Below, one piece after another: positions 1-10,130 of a DNA stretch of 64,000 nt; the first letter of the stretch is position 1, and each line of letters opens with the position of its first letter. The DNA is from Pseudovibrio exalbescens DSM 16456. GTDB lineage: Bacteria; Pseudomonadota; Alphaproteobacteria; Rhizobiales; Stappiaceae. The notes under the pieces are model-generated. The model did not search any database, was not told where the DNA came from, and saw only the letters and a list, made by a program, of their open reading frames with translations. The stretch covers positions 186,001 to 250,000 of the forward strand of contig NZ_AUGS01000005.1 in assembly GCF_000422785.1 (NCBI RefSeq), written 5' to 3'. The translations under genes and the position numbers were made by a program.

Positions 1-77
1 AGGGGCTAAGTTAATCGTGCGTCCAATGCATGGCGGTGCTGTCAGCACGCGAGGTGCTCGCAACCTTCTGAGATGTG

Positions 78-106
78 TTGACTTTTATTGATCTTGCATA
101 ATGTAG
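78..106 (+). promoter_or_regulatory. candidate promoter of the nuo operon
   Basis: A TTGACT hexamer at 78-83 matches a -35 box well and an AT-rich stretch (CATAATG, 97-103) follows, about 45 bases ahead of nuoA. The spacing to the best -10 (CATAAT) is only 13, so the exact -10 is uncertain. No other strong promoter is seen before nuoA, and transcription could also enter from outside the window. Confidence 0.35.
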
Positions 107-150
107 CTACCAGGCCCCTGTGGGCCAACTGCGCAGGGATGCAAACAGAG

Positions 151-516
151 ATGGAAGAGCTTTTAAGGGATTATATCCCAATCGTCGTCTTTATCGGTGT
201 GGCTCTGGTCATTGGTTTGGCGCTGTTGATCGCGCCGTTCGTCTTGGCTTACAAGAGTCCCGATTCAGAAAAACTGTCAGCTTACGAATGCGGGTTTAAT
301 GCGTTTGATGATGCACGCATGAAGTTCGACATCCGCTTCTACCTTGTCTCCATCTTGTTCATCATTTTTGATCTCGAGGTGGCCTTTCTTTTCCCGTGGG
401 CTGTGTCCTTTGGTGATCTGGGATGGTTTGGTTTCTCCTCGATGATGATATTCCTCGCAGTGTTGACCGTAGGCTTTGTTTATGAATGGAAGAAGGGGGC
501 ACTGGAATGGGATTGA
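151..516 (+). CDS. nuoA: NADH-quinone oxidoreductase subunit A
   Basis: Small membrane subunit of respiratory complex I (NDH-1), sitting at the joint between the peripheral arm and the proton-pumping membrane arm. The 121-residue protein has three membrane segments (about 11-34, 62-84 and 95-115) and the family motifs YECG (45-48) and [11 protein letters not shown] (73-83). The frame is open upstream to 88, but the start at 151 gives the usual NuoA N-terminus and length. First gene of an uninterrupted nuoA-N operon; its end overlaps nuoB by 10 bases. Confidence 0.96.
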   Translation: MEELLRDYIPIVVFIGVALVIGLALLIAPFVLAYKSPDSEKLSAYECGFNAFDDARMKFDIRFYLVSILFIIFDLEVAFLFPWAVSFGDLGWFGFSSMMIFLAVLTVGFVYEWKKGALEWD

Positions 517-1091
517 GTCCTGAAGGAGCCCGCCCAATGGTTGCGCAGCAACCTAAGGGCATTCTGGATCCGAATACCGGCAAGCCTGTGGGCGCCGATG
601 ATCCTTTTGTAAAAGGCATCAATACCGAATTGTCGGACAAGGGCTTCCTTGTCACTTCCTCCGAGAGCCTTATCCAGTGGGCGCGCACCGGGTCCTTGAT
701 GTGGATGACCTTTGGTCTTGCGTGCTGCGCCGTAGAGATGATGCAAATGTCGATGCCGCGTTACGATGGCGAACGGTTCGGATTTGCACCTCGTGGTTCT
801 CCGCGTCAGTCAGATGTGATGATCGTTGCAGGGACATTGACCAACAAGATGGCGCCTGCTTTGCGCAAGGTGTATGACCAAATGCCTGAGCCGCGCTATG
901 TGATCTCCATGGGCTCCTGCGCTAATGGTGGTGGATACTACCACTACTCTTATTCGGTTGTGCGCGGGTGTGACCGTGTCGTCCCTGTAGACATCTATGT
1001 GCCTGGATGCCCTCCAACAGCTGAAGCGCTGCTCTATGGCGTTCTGCTGCTTCAGAAAAAGATCCGACGTACAGGTACGATCGAACGTTAA
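507..1091 (+). CDS. nuoB: NADH-quinone oxidoreductase subunit B
   Basis: Peripheral-arm subunit of complex I carrying the terminal [4Fe-4S] cluster N2, which passes electrons to ubiquinone. The 194-residue product shows the cluster ligands C73-C74 (LACCAVEMM), C138 (GSCANGGG) and C168 ([11 protein letters not shown]). The start at 507 overlaps nuoA and matches the usual alphaproteobacterial N-terminus MGL; an internal ATG at 537 with an AAGGAG box nine bases upstream is an alternative. Length and sequence are ordinary for the family. Confidence 0.97.
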   Translation: MGLSPEGARPMVAQQPKGILDPNTGKPVGADDPFVKGINTELSDKGFLVTSSESLIQWARTGSLMWMTFGLACCAVEMMQMSMPRYDGERFGFAPRGSPRQSDVMIVAGTLTNKMAPALRKVYDQMPEPRYVISMGSCANGGGYYHYSYSVVRGCDRVVPVDIYVPGCPPTAEALLYGVLLLQKKIRRTGTIER

Positions 1092-1149
1092 TTTTCAGGC
1101 GCAGCCAGCGCCTTTATTCCTCATTGGTCCGAAGGACAGGAAAAGGTTC

Positions 1150-1752
1150 ATGGACGAGACGCTCACGGAACTGGGTGACTATATTGAAGCGAAGCTTCTG
1201 GATGACCTAAGTGGTTGGTCTGTCGCCTTTGGAGAATTGACGCTGCATGTTCCCGCAGCGCGGATTGTGAAAGTACTTCGTTTCCTGCGTGACGATGCTC
1301 GATGCGGATTTGCCGCCTTGGTCGATATTTGCGGCGTTGACTGGCCAGGTAGAGAGAAGCGTTTCGATGTGGTGTATCACCTCTTGTCGCCGCGTCAGAA
1401 CCAAAGGGTCCGCGTAAAGATTGCAGCCGGTGAGGGGGAGCAGGTGCCGTCCGTCGTTTCGGTGTTCTCTGGCGCTGACTGGTTCGAGCGTGAAGCCTAT
1501 GACATGTACGGCATCCTGTTCTCGGGTCATCCGGACCTGCGCCGATTGTTGACTGACTATGGCTTCGATGGACATCCGCTGCGTAAGGACTTCCCGCTCA
1601 CCGGATACGTGGAAGTGCGTTACGACGATGAACGAAAGCGCGTGGTGTATGAGCCGGTGCAACTGAACCAGGAATTCCGCAATTTTGACTTTCTCTCGCC
1701 GTGGGAAGGCACTGACTACGTGCTTCCGGGCGACGAAAAAGCATCGAACTGA
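1150..1752 (+). CDS. nuoC: NADH-quinone oxidoreductase subunit C
   Basis: Peripheral-arm 30 kDa subunit of complex I, which together with NuoD builds the quinone-reduction module. The 200-residue protein contains the family signature [20 protein letters not shown] followed by [17 protein letters not shown]. NuoC is separate here and not fused to NuoD as in enterobacteria. The frame is open to 997, but the ATG at 1150 after AGGAAAAGG gives the normal length. It lies 58 bases after nuoB and 11 bases before nuoD. Confidence 0.96.
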   Translation: MDETLTELGDYIEAKLLDDLSGWSVAFGELTLHVPAARIVKVLRFLRDDARCGFAALVDICGVDWPGREKRFDVVYHLLSPRQNQRVRVKIAAGEGEQVPSVVSVFSGADWFEREAYDMYGILFSGHPDLRRLLTDYGFDGHPLRKDFPLTGYVEVRYDDERKRVVYEPVQLNQEFRNFDFLSPWEGTDYVLPGDEKASN

Positions 1753-1763
1753 GGCGTGTACTG

Positions 1764-2954
1764 ATGGCTGAGGCTCAGGTTCGCAATTTTAATATCAACT
1801 TCGGTCCGCAGCACCCTGCGGCTCACGGTGTGCTGCGCTTGGTGCTTGAGCTCGATGGTGAGGTGGTTACCCGTGTCGATCCGCATATCGGGTTGCTGCA
1901 TCGGGGAACCGAGAAGTTGATCGAGCACAAGACCTACTTGCAGGCGGTACCCTATTTTGATCGTCTGGATTATGTGGCCCCGATGAATCAGGAGCATGCG
2001 TTCGCCCTTGCAGTTGAACGGTTGCTGGATATCGAGGTGCCGCGACGCGGTCAACTCATCCGGGTTCTGTATTCTGAAATCGGGCGATTGCTCTCCCATT
2101 TGCTGAATGTCACCACACAAGCCATGGACGTTGGCGCGTTGACACCGCCGTTGTGGGGCTTTGAGCCGCGTGAAGAGCTGATGGCGTTTTATGAGCGAGC
2201 TTGCGGTGCGCGGATGCATGCCGCCTATGTTCGGCCCGGCGGCGTACATCAGGACCTGCCTCAGGATCTTATCGATGATATTGGAGCTTGGTGTGATCCA
2301 TTTCTCAAGACCTTGGATGACATTGAAGGCTTGTTGACGGATAACCGCATCTTCAAACAGCGAAACGTGGATATCGGTGTCGTTTCCTTGGAGGATTGTT
2401 GGGCTCTTGGCTTTTCCGGTGTCATGGTGCGTGGCTCGGGGGCCAAGTGGGACCTGCGTAAAGCGCAGCCCTACGAGTGCTACGAGGAAATGGAATTCGA
2501 TATTGCGGTCGGCAAGAATGGCGACTGCTATGATCGTTACTTGATCCGCATGTTTGAGATGCGCCAATCCGTGCGCATCATGAAACAGTGTATTGAAAAA
2601 CTGAACATGGACTCCGGTCGAGGCCCTGTTTCGTCTACTGACGGCAAAATTGTGCCGCCGAAACGTGGCGAGATGAAGCGCTCAATGGAAGCGTTGATCC
2701 ACCACTTCAAACTTTATACCGAAGGCTACCACGTGCCGGAAGGCGAGGTTTACGCCGCTGTTGAAGCGCCCAAGGGCGAGTTCGGCGTTTATCTCGTATC
2801 CGACGGAACAAACAAGCCGTATCGCTGCAAGATCAAGGCTCCGGGCTTTGCGCATTTGCAGGCGATGGACTTCCTTTGTCGCGGCCATATGCTGGCCGAC
2901 GTAGCAGCCGTGCTCGGGTCCATCGACATCGTATTCGGGGAGATTGACCGATAA
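1764..2954 (+). CDS. nuoD: NADH-quinone oxidoreductase subunit D
   Basis: 49 kDa peripheral subunit of complex I; with NuoB it forms the ubiquinone head-group pocket. The 396-residue sequence begins with the conserved [18 protein letters not shown] block, has the HRGTEKLIE motif near residue 50 and ends with [12 protein letters not shown], as is standard for the family. The stop codon overlaps the nuoE start by one base (TAATG), which points to coupled translation. Confidence 0.97.
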   Translation: MAEAQVRNFNINFGPQHPAAHGVLRLVLELDGEVVTRVDPHIGLLHRGTEKLIEHKTYLQAVPYFDRLDYVAPMNQEHAFALAVERLLDIEVPRRGQLIRVLYSEIGRLLSHLLNVTTQAMDVGALTPPLWGFEPREELMAFYERACGARMHAAYVRPGGVHQDLPQDLIDDIGAWCDPFLKTLDDIEGLLTDNRIFKQRNVDIGVVSLEDCWALGFSGVMVRGSGAKWDLRKAQPYECYEEMEFDIAVGKNGDCYDRYLIRMFEMRQSVRIMKQCIEKLNMDSGRGPVSSTDGKIVPPKRGEMKRSMEALIHHFKLYTEGYHVPEGEVYAAVEAPKGEFGVYLVSDGTNKPYRCKIKAPGFAHLQAMDFLCRGHMLADVAAVLGSIDIVFGEIDR

Positions 2955-3760
2955 TGTCAGTGCGTCGTCTTCATCATGAACAGCCGGAAAGCTTTGAGTT
3001 CACACCGGAAAACCTGGAGTGGGCGAAAAAAGTCATCGAGCGCTACCCGGAGGGACGGCAGGCGTCTGCTGTGATTCCAATCTTGTGGCGTGCTCAGGAG
3101 CAGAATGAAGGTTGGTTGACAGAGCCGGCGATCCGCGTGGTTGCCGATCTTCTGGACATGCCAAAAATCCGCGTTCTGGAAGTGGCTACTTTCTACACCA
3201 TGTTCCAGCTTCAGCCGGTTGGCAAGAAAGCGCATATTCAGGTATGTGGCACCACGCCGTGCCAGTTGCGCGGCGCCGAAGGGCTGATCCGCGTCTGCAA
3301 GAGTAAAATTGCTGAAAAGGCCCATGAGTTGTCGGAGGATGGAAACTTCTCTTGGGAAGAAGTTGAGTGCCTCGGTGCGTGCTCCAATGCGCCAATGGTA
3401 CAGATTTTCAAGGATACTTATGAGGATCTAACCGAGGAAACCTTGAGCAAGCTGATCGATGACATCGCTGCCGGACGGGAAGTAACGCCCGGTCCGCAAA
3501 CGGATCGTCGGTTTGCTGCACCCGAGGGTGGACCGACGACGTTGACCGAGATCGATGATGATACGGTCGGTGGTGATCCGGCGCCGCAAATTGTTGATGG
3601 ATCAGATAAGGCCTCTCGCGAGTTTGCCGGAGAGCACATCAATAAAGGTGGCAAGGGCTATACCGGTGTGCCGCATCCGGCGCAGGAAGGTGTCGACGCG
3701 TTCAATGAAGCCTTCGCGAAAGAGCAGAAGGCCAAACTTGCTGAACAAGGTGAGGGCTAA
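2954..3760 (+). CDS. nuoE: NADH-quinone oxidoreductase subunit E
   Basis: 24 kDa subunit of the NADH-dehydrogenase module of complex I, holding the [2Fe-2S] cluster N1a. The four ligands are visible as C98 and C103 ([11 protein letters not shown]) and C139 and C143 ([11 protein letters not shown]). At 268 residues it is about 100 longer than the Escherichia coli protein: after about residue 170 comes an acidic, Gly/Pro-rich tail ending in Lys/Glu-rich helix-like sequence. C-terminal tails of this kind are common in alphaproteobacterial NuoE. The gene is translationally linked to nuoD, and nuoF starts three bases after its stop. Confidence 0.96.
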   Translation: MSVRRLHHEQPESFEFTPENLEWAKKVIERYPEGRQASAVIPILWRAQEQNEGWLTEPAIRVVADLLDMPKIRVLEVATFYTMFQLQPVGKKAHIQVCGTTPCQLRGAEGLIRVCKSKIAEKAHELSEDGNFSWEEVECLGACSNAPMVQIFKDTYEDLTEETLSKLIDDIAAGREVTPGPQTDRRFAAPEGGPTTLTEIDDDTVGGDPAPQIVDGSDKASREFAGEHINKGGKGYTGVPHPAQEGVDAFNEAFAKEQKAKLAEQGEG

Positions 3761-3763
3761 GGG

Positions 3764-5062
3764 ATGCTGCAGGATCAGGATCGTATCTTCACCAATATCT
3801 ACGGACTTCATGATTGGGGTCTGGAAGGTGCCAGAAAGCGCGGCTGTTGGTCCGGAACACAGGACATCATCGGCAAAGGCCGCGACTGGATTGTTGAGGA
3901 AATGAAGGCTTCCGGCCTGCGGGGGCGCGGGGGCGCGGGGTTCCCGACGGGCCTCAAATGGTCTTTCATGCCTAAAAAGAGCGACGGAAGGCCCGCCTAC
4001 CTCGTCGTGAACGCGGATGAATCTGAGCCCGGCACCTGTAAGGACCGCGAGATCATGCGCCATGATCCTCACCATCTGGTTGAGGGGTGCTTGCTGGCAG
4101 GCTTCGCAATGGGCGCGATCGCAGCTTACATTTATGTGCGCGGCGAGTTCATTCGGGAGCGCGAGCGCCTTCAGGCTGCAATTGATCAAGCCTATGACGC
4201 TGGTTTGATCGGCAAGAACAATGTCCATGGATATGATTTCGACATCTATGTCCACCACGGTGCCGGTGCTTACATTTGCGGTGAAGAAACGGCGCTCCTG
4301 GAAAGCCTTGAAGGCAAGAAGGGGCAGCCGCGGTTGAAGCCACCTTTCCCGGCGAACATGGGTGTTTATGGCTGCCCAACGACGGTAAACAACGTTGAGT
4401 CGATTGCCGTTGCGCCGAGCATCTTGCGGCGCGGTGCTGCCTGGTTCTCCGGTATGGGGCGCGAGAACAACGCGGGCACAAAGCTTTTCTGCATTTCCGG
4501 TCACGTGGAACGCCCATGTACCGTTGAAGAAGAAATGGGCATTCCGTTCAAAGAGCTAATAGAACGCCACTGTGGAGGGATCCGTGGTGGTTGGGACAAC
4601 CTTCTGGCTGTTATCCCCGGCGGATCTTCCGTGCCCTGTGTGAAGGGTGAGGACATGAAGGATGCCATCATGGATTTCGATGGCTTGAAGGAAGTGGGCT
4701 CTTCACTGGGTACAGCGGCTGTGATTGTCATGGATAAGTCCACGGACATCATAAAGGCGATCTCGCGCATTTCCTACTTCTACAAGCATGAGAGCTGCGG
4801 GCAGTGCACTCCGTGCCGGGAAGGTACCGGCTGGATGTGGCGCGTCATGGAGCGGATGGTCAAAGGCGAAAGCTCCTATGAAGAGATCGACATGCTCTTC
4901 AAGGTCACCAAGCAGGTGGAAGGCCATACCATTTGTGCTTTGGGTGATGCCGCTGCATGGCCCATTCAGGGGCTGATCAAGAATTTCCGCCCGGTTATTG
5001 AAGACCGGATCGACCAGTATGTTGCGCGCAAGCGCAGCGTTCCGGCGCAAGCGGCTGAGTGA
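3764..5062 (+). CDS. nuoF: NADH-quinone oxidoreductase subunit F
   Basis: 51 kDa subunit of complex I that binds NADH and FMN and takes the first electron pair. The 432-residue protein shows the glycine-rich nucleotide-binding loop [13 protein letters not shown] (54-66) and the N3 [4Fe-4S] ligands C345, C348 and C351 ([11 protein letters not shown]) plus C391 (HTICALGD). The start is an ATG three bases after nuoE. Length and motifs are complete. Confidence 0.97.
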   Translation: MLQDQDRIFTNIYGLHDWGLEGARKRGCWSGTQDIIGKGRDWIVEEMKASGLRGRGGAGFPTGLKWSFMPKKSDGRPAYLVVNADESEPGTCKDREIMRHDPHHLVEGCLLAGFAMGAIAAYIYVRGEFIRERERLQAAIDQAYDAGLIGKNNVHGYDFDIYVHHGAGAYICGEETALLESLEGKKGQPRLKPPFPANMGVYGCPTTVNNVESIAVAPSILRRGAAWFSGMGRENNAGTKLFCISGHVERPCTVEEEMGIPFKELIERHCGGIRGGWDNLLAVIPGGSSVPCVKGEDMKDAIMDFDGLKEVGSSLGTAAVIVMDKSTDIIKAISRISYFYKHESCGQCTPCREGTGWMWRVMERMVKGESSYEEIDMLFKVTKQVEGHTICALGDAAAWPIQGLIKNFRPVIEDRIDQYVARKRSVPAQAAE

Positions 5063-5082
5063 TAGGGGACGGAGAGCGATTG

Positions 5083-7182
5083 ATGCGTAAGATCGTCGTC
5101 GACGGCAGAGAGATTGAAGTGCCGGGCGAATATACCCTGCTTCAGGCCTGTGAAGAGGCTGGCGCAGAAATTCCCCGGTTCTGTTACCATGACCGTCTAT
5201 CCATTGCCGGCAACTGCCGCATGTGTCTGGTGGAAGTGAAGGGCGGACCGCCCAAGCCCACAGCCTCTTGTGCAATGAACGTCAAGGATATGCGTCCGGG
5301 TCCGAATGGTGAGCCACCTGAGGTATTTACGAAAAGCCCAATGGTGAAAAAGGCGCGGGAAGGGGTGATGGAGTTCTTGCTCATCAACCACCCACTCGAT
5401 TGTCCGATTTGCGACCAGGGCGGCGAATGCGATCTACAAGATCAGGCGATGGCGTATGGTGTGGATTCATCGCGTTTTGAAGAAAACAAGCGCGCGGTTG
5501 AAGACAAATATATCGGCCCTTTGGTGAAGACAGTGATGACACGCTGCATTCACTGTACGCGCTGTGTGCGATTTACGACTGAAGTTGCAGGTGTATCGGA
5601 ACTGGGTTTGACGGGCCGTGGTGAAGACGCGGAGATTACGACCTATCTGGAAAGTGCCATGTCTTCCGAGCTACAGGGCAACGTCGTAGATCTGTGTCCG
5701 GTTGGAGCGCTCACATCACGCCCGTATGCGTTCAACGCGCGGCCATGGGAACTGACCAAGACCGAGGGCATTGATGTCATGGATGCAGTCGGATCTGCCA
5801 TTCGGGTGGATACCCGCGGTCGTGAGGTCATGCGGATCATGCCTCGTACCAATGAGGCGGTGAACGAAGAGTGGATTTCGGACAAGACCCGTTTTATTTG
5901 GGACGGATTGCGGACGCAGCGGCTTGATCGCCCTTATGTCAAGCGCGATGGAAAGTTGACGGCAGCCGCGTGGCAAGAGGCGTTCCAGACGGTGGCCGAT
6001 AAGGTGAAGGCCGCTGGTGGCGAACGCGTCGGTGCCATTGCAGGTGATCTGGCCTCGGTCGAGGACATGTTTGCACTCAAGGCTTTGATGACATCCATCG
6101 GATCCAATCATTTGGATTGCCGTCAAGATGGTGCACAGTTGGATCCGGCTCTGGGTCGTTCAACCTACATCTTTAACAGTACCATTGAAGGCATTGAAGA
6201 CGCTGATGCAATCTTGATGATTGGAGCCAATCCACGCCACGAAGCGTCAGTTCTCAATACGCGAATTCTGAAGCGTTTCCGCGCTGCCGGGATCCCGATC
6301 GGCTTTATTGGCGAGCAGATTGATCAGACCTACCCGGTCACGTACCTTGGCGCTGGCACTGATACGCTGGCGGAAATGGCATCTGGCAAGGGGGCATTCT
6401 TCGAAACACTGAAGAATGCTGACAAGCCGATGATCATTGTTGGTGAAGGAGCCGTTGCTCGCGAAGATGGTCAGGCGGTCTTGTCTGCAGCCGCTCGTGT
6501 TGCGACTTCCGTTGGCGCGGTTGGCGACGAATGGAACGGCTTCAACCTTCTGGCTAACGCGGCAAGCCGCGTAGGTGGGCTGGATATCGGTTTCACGCCA
6601 CAAAATGGTGGTCTTTCTGCTGGTGGCATTCAAGAGGCGGCGGGCAAAGGCGATCTCGACGTTGTCTTTTTGCTTGGGGCAGATGAAATGGACATGGACG
6701 CATTTGGAAATGCGTTTGTCGTGTACATCGGCACCCATGGAGACCGCGGTGCGCATCGGGCTGATGTCATTTTGCCAGGCGCGGCCTATACAGAAAAGCC
6801 GGGCACTTATGTCAATCTGGAAGGTCGGGTGCAATTGGCCCCGCGGGCGGCATTCCCTCCGGGGGATGCGCGCGAGGACTGGGCGATTTTCCGAGCTTTG
6901 TCGGGTCATACAGGAGAGGCCCTTCCATTTGATAGCTTCAACGAGTTGCGTGCGGCGTTATATGAAGCTTATCCGCACCTTTTGGGTGTGGAGCAGATTG
7001 AACGAGGTGCAGCAGCTGAAGAAATTTCAAGGTTGGCCGCTGTTGGTGGTGATCTTCAGGGTTCAGCCTTTGTTTCTTCTGTGAGCGATTTTTATTTGAC
7101 GAACCCAATTGCGCGGGCTTCGGCGGTGATGGCAGAGTGTTCTCAACTCGCCAGATCACGTGCACTTGAGGCTGCAGAGTAG
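5083..7182 (+). CDS. nuoG: NADH-quinone oxidoreductase subunit G
   Basis: 75 kDa iron-sulfur subunit of complex I that carries the chain of clusters N1b, N5 and N4 between NuoF and NuoI. The N-terminal ferredoxin-like domain has CRMCLVEV and ASCAMNV; the His-ligated cluster motif is [17 protein letters not shown]; the next cluster has CIHCTRC and LCPVGAL. The rest is a molybdopterin-oxidoreductase-like fold without cofactor function in this family. The ATG at 5083 ([13 protein letters not shown]) follows GGGGACGGAGAG and is preferred over the upstream in-frame 5059. Product 699 residues. Confidence 0.96.
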   Translation: MRKIVVDGREIEVPGEYTLLQACEEAGAEIPRFCYHDRLSIAGNCRMCLVEVKGGPPKPTASCAMNVKDMRPGPNGEPPEVFTKSPMVKKAREGVMEFLLINHPLDCPICDQGGECDLQDQAMAYGVDSSRFEENKRAVEDKYIGPLVKTVMTRCIHCTRCVRFTTEVAGVSELGLTGRGEDAEITTYLESAMSSELQGNVVDLCPVGALTSRPYAFNARPWELTKTEGIDVMDAVGSAIRVDTRGREVMRIMPRTNEAVNEEWISDKTRFIWDGLRTQRLDRPYVKRDGKLTAAAWQEAFQTVADKVKAAGGERVGAIAGDLASVEDMFALKALMTSIGSNHLDCRQDGAQLDPALGRSTYIFNSTIEGIEDADAILMIGANPRHEASVLNTRILKRFRAAGIPIGFIGEQIDQTYPVTYLGAGTDTLAEMASGKGAFFETLKNADKPMIIVGEGAVAREDGQAVLSAAARVATSVGAVGDEWNGFNLLANAASRVGGLDIGFTPQNGGLSAGGIQEAAGKGDLDVVFLLGADEMDMDAFGNAFVVYIGTHGDRGAHRADVILPGAAYTEKPGTYVNLEGRVQLAPRAAFPPGDAREDWAIFRALSGHTGEALPFDSFNELRAALYEAYPHLLGVEQIERGAAAEEISRLAAVGGDLQGSAFVSSVSDFYLTNPIARASAVMAECSQLARSRALEAAE

Positions 7183-7193
7183 GGGCGGGGGAT

Positions 7194-8243
7194 ATGGCAG
7201 AACTTTGGACTGACTACGGTTTGCCGCTCATCATCATGCTTGCGCAAAGTGTGCTGTTGATGGTGGTTTTGCTGCTGATCGTTGCATATGTTCTTTATGC
7301 GGACCGAAAGGTCTGGGCGGCGGTACAGATACGCCGTGGTCCGAACGTGGTGGGCCCTTGGGGGCTTTTTCAAAGCTTTGCGGACCTTTTGAAATTCGCT
7401 CTCAAAGAACCGGTAATACCTTCGGGGTCTGACAAGTTCCTGTTCTTGTTTGCGCCGCTGATAACAGTGATGCTGTCGCTGGCCGCTTGGGCTGTGATCC
7501 CTGTCGCAGATGGCTGGGTGATTGCTGACATCAATGTGGGCATTCTCTATGTTTTTGCGATTTCGTCGCTTGGCGTCTATGGCGTTATTGTCGGCGGGTG
7601 GGCGTCGAACTCCAAATACCCGTTCTTGTCTGCGTTGCGGTCGGCGGCGCAAATGGTTTCCTATGAGGTTTCCATTGGTTTTGTGATCGTTACCGTTCTG
7701 CTGTGTGTCGGATCCCTCAATCTTACCGAGATTGTAGAGTCGCAACAGACGGGTCTAGCGACCATGCTGGGCGTGCCTTGGTTGTCCATTCTAAACTGGT
7801 ATTGGCTGCCGCTGTTCCCAATGTTTGTGGTGTTCTTCATCTCGGCATTGGCAGAAACCAATCGTCCGCCCTTTGATTTGGCAGAAGCTGAATCTGAGCT
7901 GGTTGCCGGTTTCATGGTGGAGTACGGGTCCACGCCATACATGATGTTCATGTTGGGTGAATATGTTTCGATTTGCCTGATGTGTTCTTTGATGACCATT
8001 CTGTTCATGGGCGGTTGGCTTCCCCCGCTGGACATTGCGCCATTTACCTGGGTTCCTGGCATCGTCTGGTTCCTGCTGAAAGGCCTGCTGGTATTCTTCA
8101 TGTTCGCAATGGTGAAGGCGATGGTTCCACGGTATCGCTATGATCAGCTGATGCGTTTGGGTTGGAAAGTGTTCCTGCCGCTGTCACTGTTCATGGTATT
8201 CGCCGTTGCAACCGTGCTGATGGCCATGGGATGGGCGCCATAA
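7194..8243 (+). CDS. nuoH: NADH-quinone oxidoreductase subunit H
   Basis: Membrane subunit of complex I next to the quinone site, with about eight membrane helices. The 349-residue product carries the conserved loop [20 protein letters not shown] near residue 65 and the [20 protein letters not shown] segment near 220, both typical of NuoH/ND1. It starts eleven bases after nuoG, following GGGGCGGGGG, and ends two bases before a small extra gene. Confidence 0.97.
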   Translation: MAELWTDYGLPLIIMLAQSVLLMVVLLLIVAYVLYADRKVWAAVQIRRGPNVVGPWGLFQSFADLLKFALKEPVIPSGSDKFLFLFAPLITVMLSLAAWAVIPVADGWVIADINVGILYVFAISSLGVYGVIVGGWASNSKYPFLSALRSAAQMVSYEVSIGFVIVTVLLCVGSLNLTEIVESQQTGLATMLGVPWLSILNWYWLPLFPMFVVFFISALAETNRPPFDLAEAESELVAGFMVEYGSTPYMMFMLGEYVSICLMCSLMTILFMGGWLPPLDIAPFTWVPGIVWFLLKGLLVFFMFAMVKAMVPRYRYDQLMRLGWKVFLPLSLFMVFAVATVLMAMGWAP

Positions 8244-8245
8244 GA

Positions 8246-8491
8246 ATGTTGGAAAGCCTGACGCTGGCCGGCGCCATTGGCGCGGCGGTTGGGATGTACC
8301 TTGGTTGGTTGGACTGTAAAATACTTTGGGGTGTTTTGCAGGCTGCCATAACCAAGCGTAAACAGTCCGGGGCAGAAAGTGCGGTCACGTTGGAAAGAGC
8401 GGAACCACTGCTTCGGAAACTGATTTTTGTCATTACGATGATCGGGTTTCCCATCATCGGATTTTTCGCCGGTCAAAAAATTGCCGGTTGA
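8246..8491 (+). CDS. small two-helix membrane protein of unknown function in the nuo operon
   Basis: An 81-codon gene between nuoH and nuoI, starting two bases after the nuoH stop. It shows two hydrophobic segments (about 6-22 and 58-76) joined by a polar, Lys/Glu-containing loop (about 35-57); a WLDCKILWG patch closes the first helix. I do not recognise a family. It is in the correct strand and spacing to be co-transcribed with complex I, so a role in assembly or as an accessory subunit is possible but is inference from position only. The frame is open further upstream inside nuoH, but the ATG at 8246 fits the operon spacing. Confidence 0.7.
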   Translation: MLESLTLAGAIGAAVGMYLGWLDCKILWGVLQAAITKRKQSGAESAVTLERAEPLLRKLIFVITMIGFPIIGFFAGQKIAG

Positions 8492-8521
8492 GAACTGTCG
8501 TCAAGGAGAGGCTTTAGAGCT

Positions 8522-9010
8522 ATGAGACTCGAGCAGGCCGCTAAGTCGTTGCTGTTGAAGGAGTTCGTTTCAGCGTTCTTTCTCGCAATGCGCTACTTCT
8601 TCAAGCCAAAGCCAACGATCAACTACCCGTTCGAAAAGAACCCGGTAAGCCCGCGTTTTCGCGGGGAGCACGCCTTGCGGCGGTATCCGAACGGCGAGGA
8701 ACGTTGCATCGCCTGCAAGCTGTGTGAAGCAATTTGTCCGGCACAGGCAATTACGATTGAGGCCGGACCGCGCCGCAACGATGGAACCCGGCGTACAACT
8801 CGTTATGACATCGATATGACCAAGTGCATTTACTGTGGTTTCTGCCAGGAAGCCTGCCCGGTAGATGCAATTGTTGAAGGACCCAATTTCGAGTTCGCGA
8901 CTGAAACCCGTGAAGAGCTGTTCTATGACAAGGACAAGCTGCTGGAAAACGGTGCGCGTTGGGAACGTGAAATTGCCCGCAATATTGAATTGGACGCACC
9001 TTACCGCTGA
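8522..9010 (+). CDS. nuoI: NADH-quinone oxidoreductase subunit I
   Basis: Ferredoxin-like subunit of complex I with the two [4Fe-4S] clusters N6a and N6b that link NuoG to NuoB. The 162-residue protein has both CxxCxxCxxxCP motifs: C62, C65, C68, C72 ([12 protein letters not shown]) and C102, C105, C108, C112 ([12 protein letters not shown]). A hydrophobic N-terminal helix docks it on the membrane arm. The start is preceded by AAGGAGAGG. Confidence 0.97.
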   Translation: MRLEQAAKSLLLKEFVSAFFLAMRYFFKPKPTINYPFEKNPVSPRFRGEHALRRYPNGEERCIACKLCEAICPAQAITIEAGPRRNDGTRRTTRYDIDMTKCIYCGFCQEACPVDAIVEGPNFEFATETREELFYDKDKLLENGARWEREIARNIELDAPYR

Positions 9011-9094
9011 TCAGCGTCGGGGGAGTAACCATTAGTCGCTTCGGTGCAACTCATGGCGCTGAGGCGGGATACTTAAGGACAAAGGCAACCGAAA

Positions 9095-9709
9095 ATGGTT
9101 TTGCAGGCCCTTTTTTTCTATCTGTTTGCCGGGGTCGCCGTGGGCTCCGCCTTTATGGTGATCGCTTCGCGTAACCCGGTGCACTCAGTTTTGTTTCTCA
9201 TCCTGTGTTTCTTCAACGCAGCAGGATTGTTCATTCTCATAGGGGCGGAATATCTGGCCATGCTTTTGGTCGTGGTATACGTCGGTGCCGTGATGGTGTT
9301 GTTCCTGTTCGTTGTGATGATGCTGGATGTTGATTTTGTTGAGATGCGCCAGGGGTTCTTGCAGTACCTGCCCATCGGTGGCCTCATCGGGCTGATCCTG
9401 CTCGTTGAGCTGTTGATGGTTGCTGGTGGCTGGGTGATTGCACCTGAGATCGTTGGTGAGAGCGCATTGCCGATTGCGACCGTTGGAGAAACGCAGAACA
9501 TCGCGGCAATCGGTGACGTGCTTTACACCCGCTACATTTACTTCTTCCAGGCGTCGGGTCTTGTGCTGCTGGTGGCGATGATCGGTGCCATCGTTCTGAC
9601 CCTGCGCCACAAGGAAGGTGTGAAGCGTCAGGATATTTCTGAACAGGTTGGCCGTACGCCGGAAACCTCCATTGAGGTTGTTCAGGTCAAGAGTGGCCGC
9701 GGGATTTAA
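9095..9709 (+). CDS. nuoJ: NADH-quinone oxidoreductase subunit J
   Basis: Membrane subunit of complex I, ND6-like, 204 residues with five membrane segments in the first 170 residues. The conserved third helix region EYLAMLLVVVYVGAVMVLFL (near 50-69) is present. The C-terminal 40 residues are polar and extend into the cytoplasm, longer than in many homologues but common in this order. An 84-base gap without a gene separates it from nuoI. Confidence 0.95.
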   Translation: MVLQALFFYLFAGVAVGSAFMVIASRNPVHSVLFLILCFFNAAGLFILIGAEYLAMLLVVVYVGAVMVLFLFVVMMLDVDFVEMRQGFLQYLPIGGLIGLILLVELLMVAGGWVIAPEIVGESALPIATVGETQNIAAIGDVLYTRYIYFFQASGLVLLVAMIGAIVLTLRHKEGVKRQDISEQVGRTPETSIEVVQVKSGRGI

Positions 9710-9748
9710 AACTGCGCTGCAAGAGCGTGGCAAGATACCAAACATAAG

Positions 9749-9775
9749 CCTGATCTGGATCTCTCGCGGATCAGG
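9749..9775 (+). repeat. inverted repeat (stem-loop) between nuoJ and nuoK
   Basis: CCTGATC (9749-9755) and GATCAGG (9769-9775) can pair to a 7-bp stem with a 13-base loop in the 104-base nuoJ-nuoK spacer. No T-run follows, so it is not an obvious terminator; it could affect mRNA processing or stability. Function unknown. Confidence 0.4.
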
Positions 9776-9813
9776 TTCACTTTAAAACTTACGGGGAGCA
9801 CGGCGAGGCGCCC

Positions 9814-10122
9814 ATGGAAATTGGACTTTCGCACTATTTGTCGGTGGCAGCGATCCTGTTCACGATCGGTGTTTTCGGGATCTTTCTGAACAGGAAGAAC
9901 GTCATCGTCATTCTCATGTCGATTGAGCTGTTGTTGCTCGCAGTCAATATTAATCTGGTGGCCTTTTCGGTGTTCCTTTCGGACTTGATGGGACAGATTT
10001 TTGCACTGCTGGTTCTGACGGTCGCTGCAGCTGAAGCAGCCATTGGTCTGGCTATTCTGGTTGTGTATTTCCGTAACCGCGGCTCCATCGCCGTGGAAGA
10101 CATCAACATCATGAAAGGCTGA
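9814..10122 (+). CDS. nuoK: NADH-quinone oxidoreductase subunit K
   Basis: Small proton-channel subunit of the complex I membrane arm (ND4L-like), 102 residues with three membrane helices. It carries the conserved membrane glutamates in [10 protein letters not shown] (near residue 36) and in [13 protein letters not shown] (near 72), which belong to the E-channel. It starts after ACGGGGAGCACGGCGAGGCGCCC and ends 8 bases before nuoL. Confidence 0.97.
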   Translation: MEIGLSHYLSVAAILFTIGVFGIFLNRKNVIVILMSIELLLLAVNINLVAFSVFLSDLMGQIFALLVLTVAAAEAAIGLAILVVYFRNRGSIAVEDINIMKG

Positions 10123-10130
10123 GGGACAGA

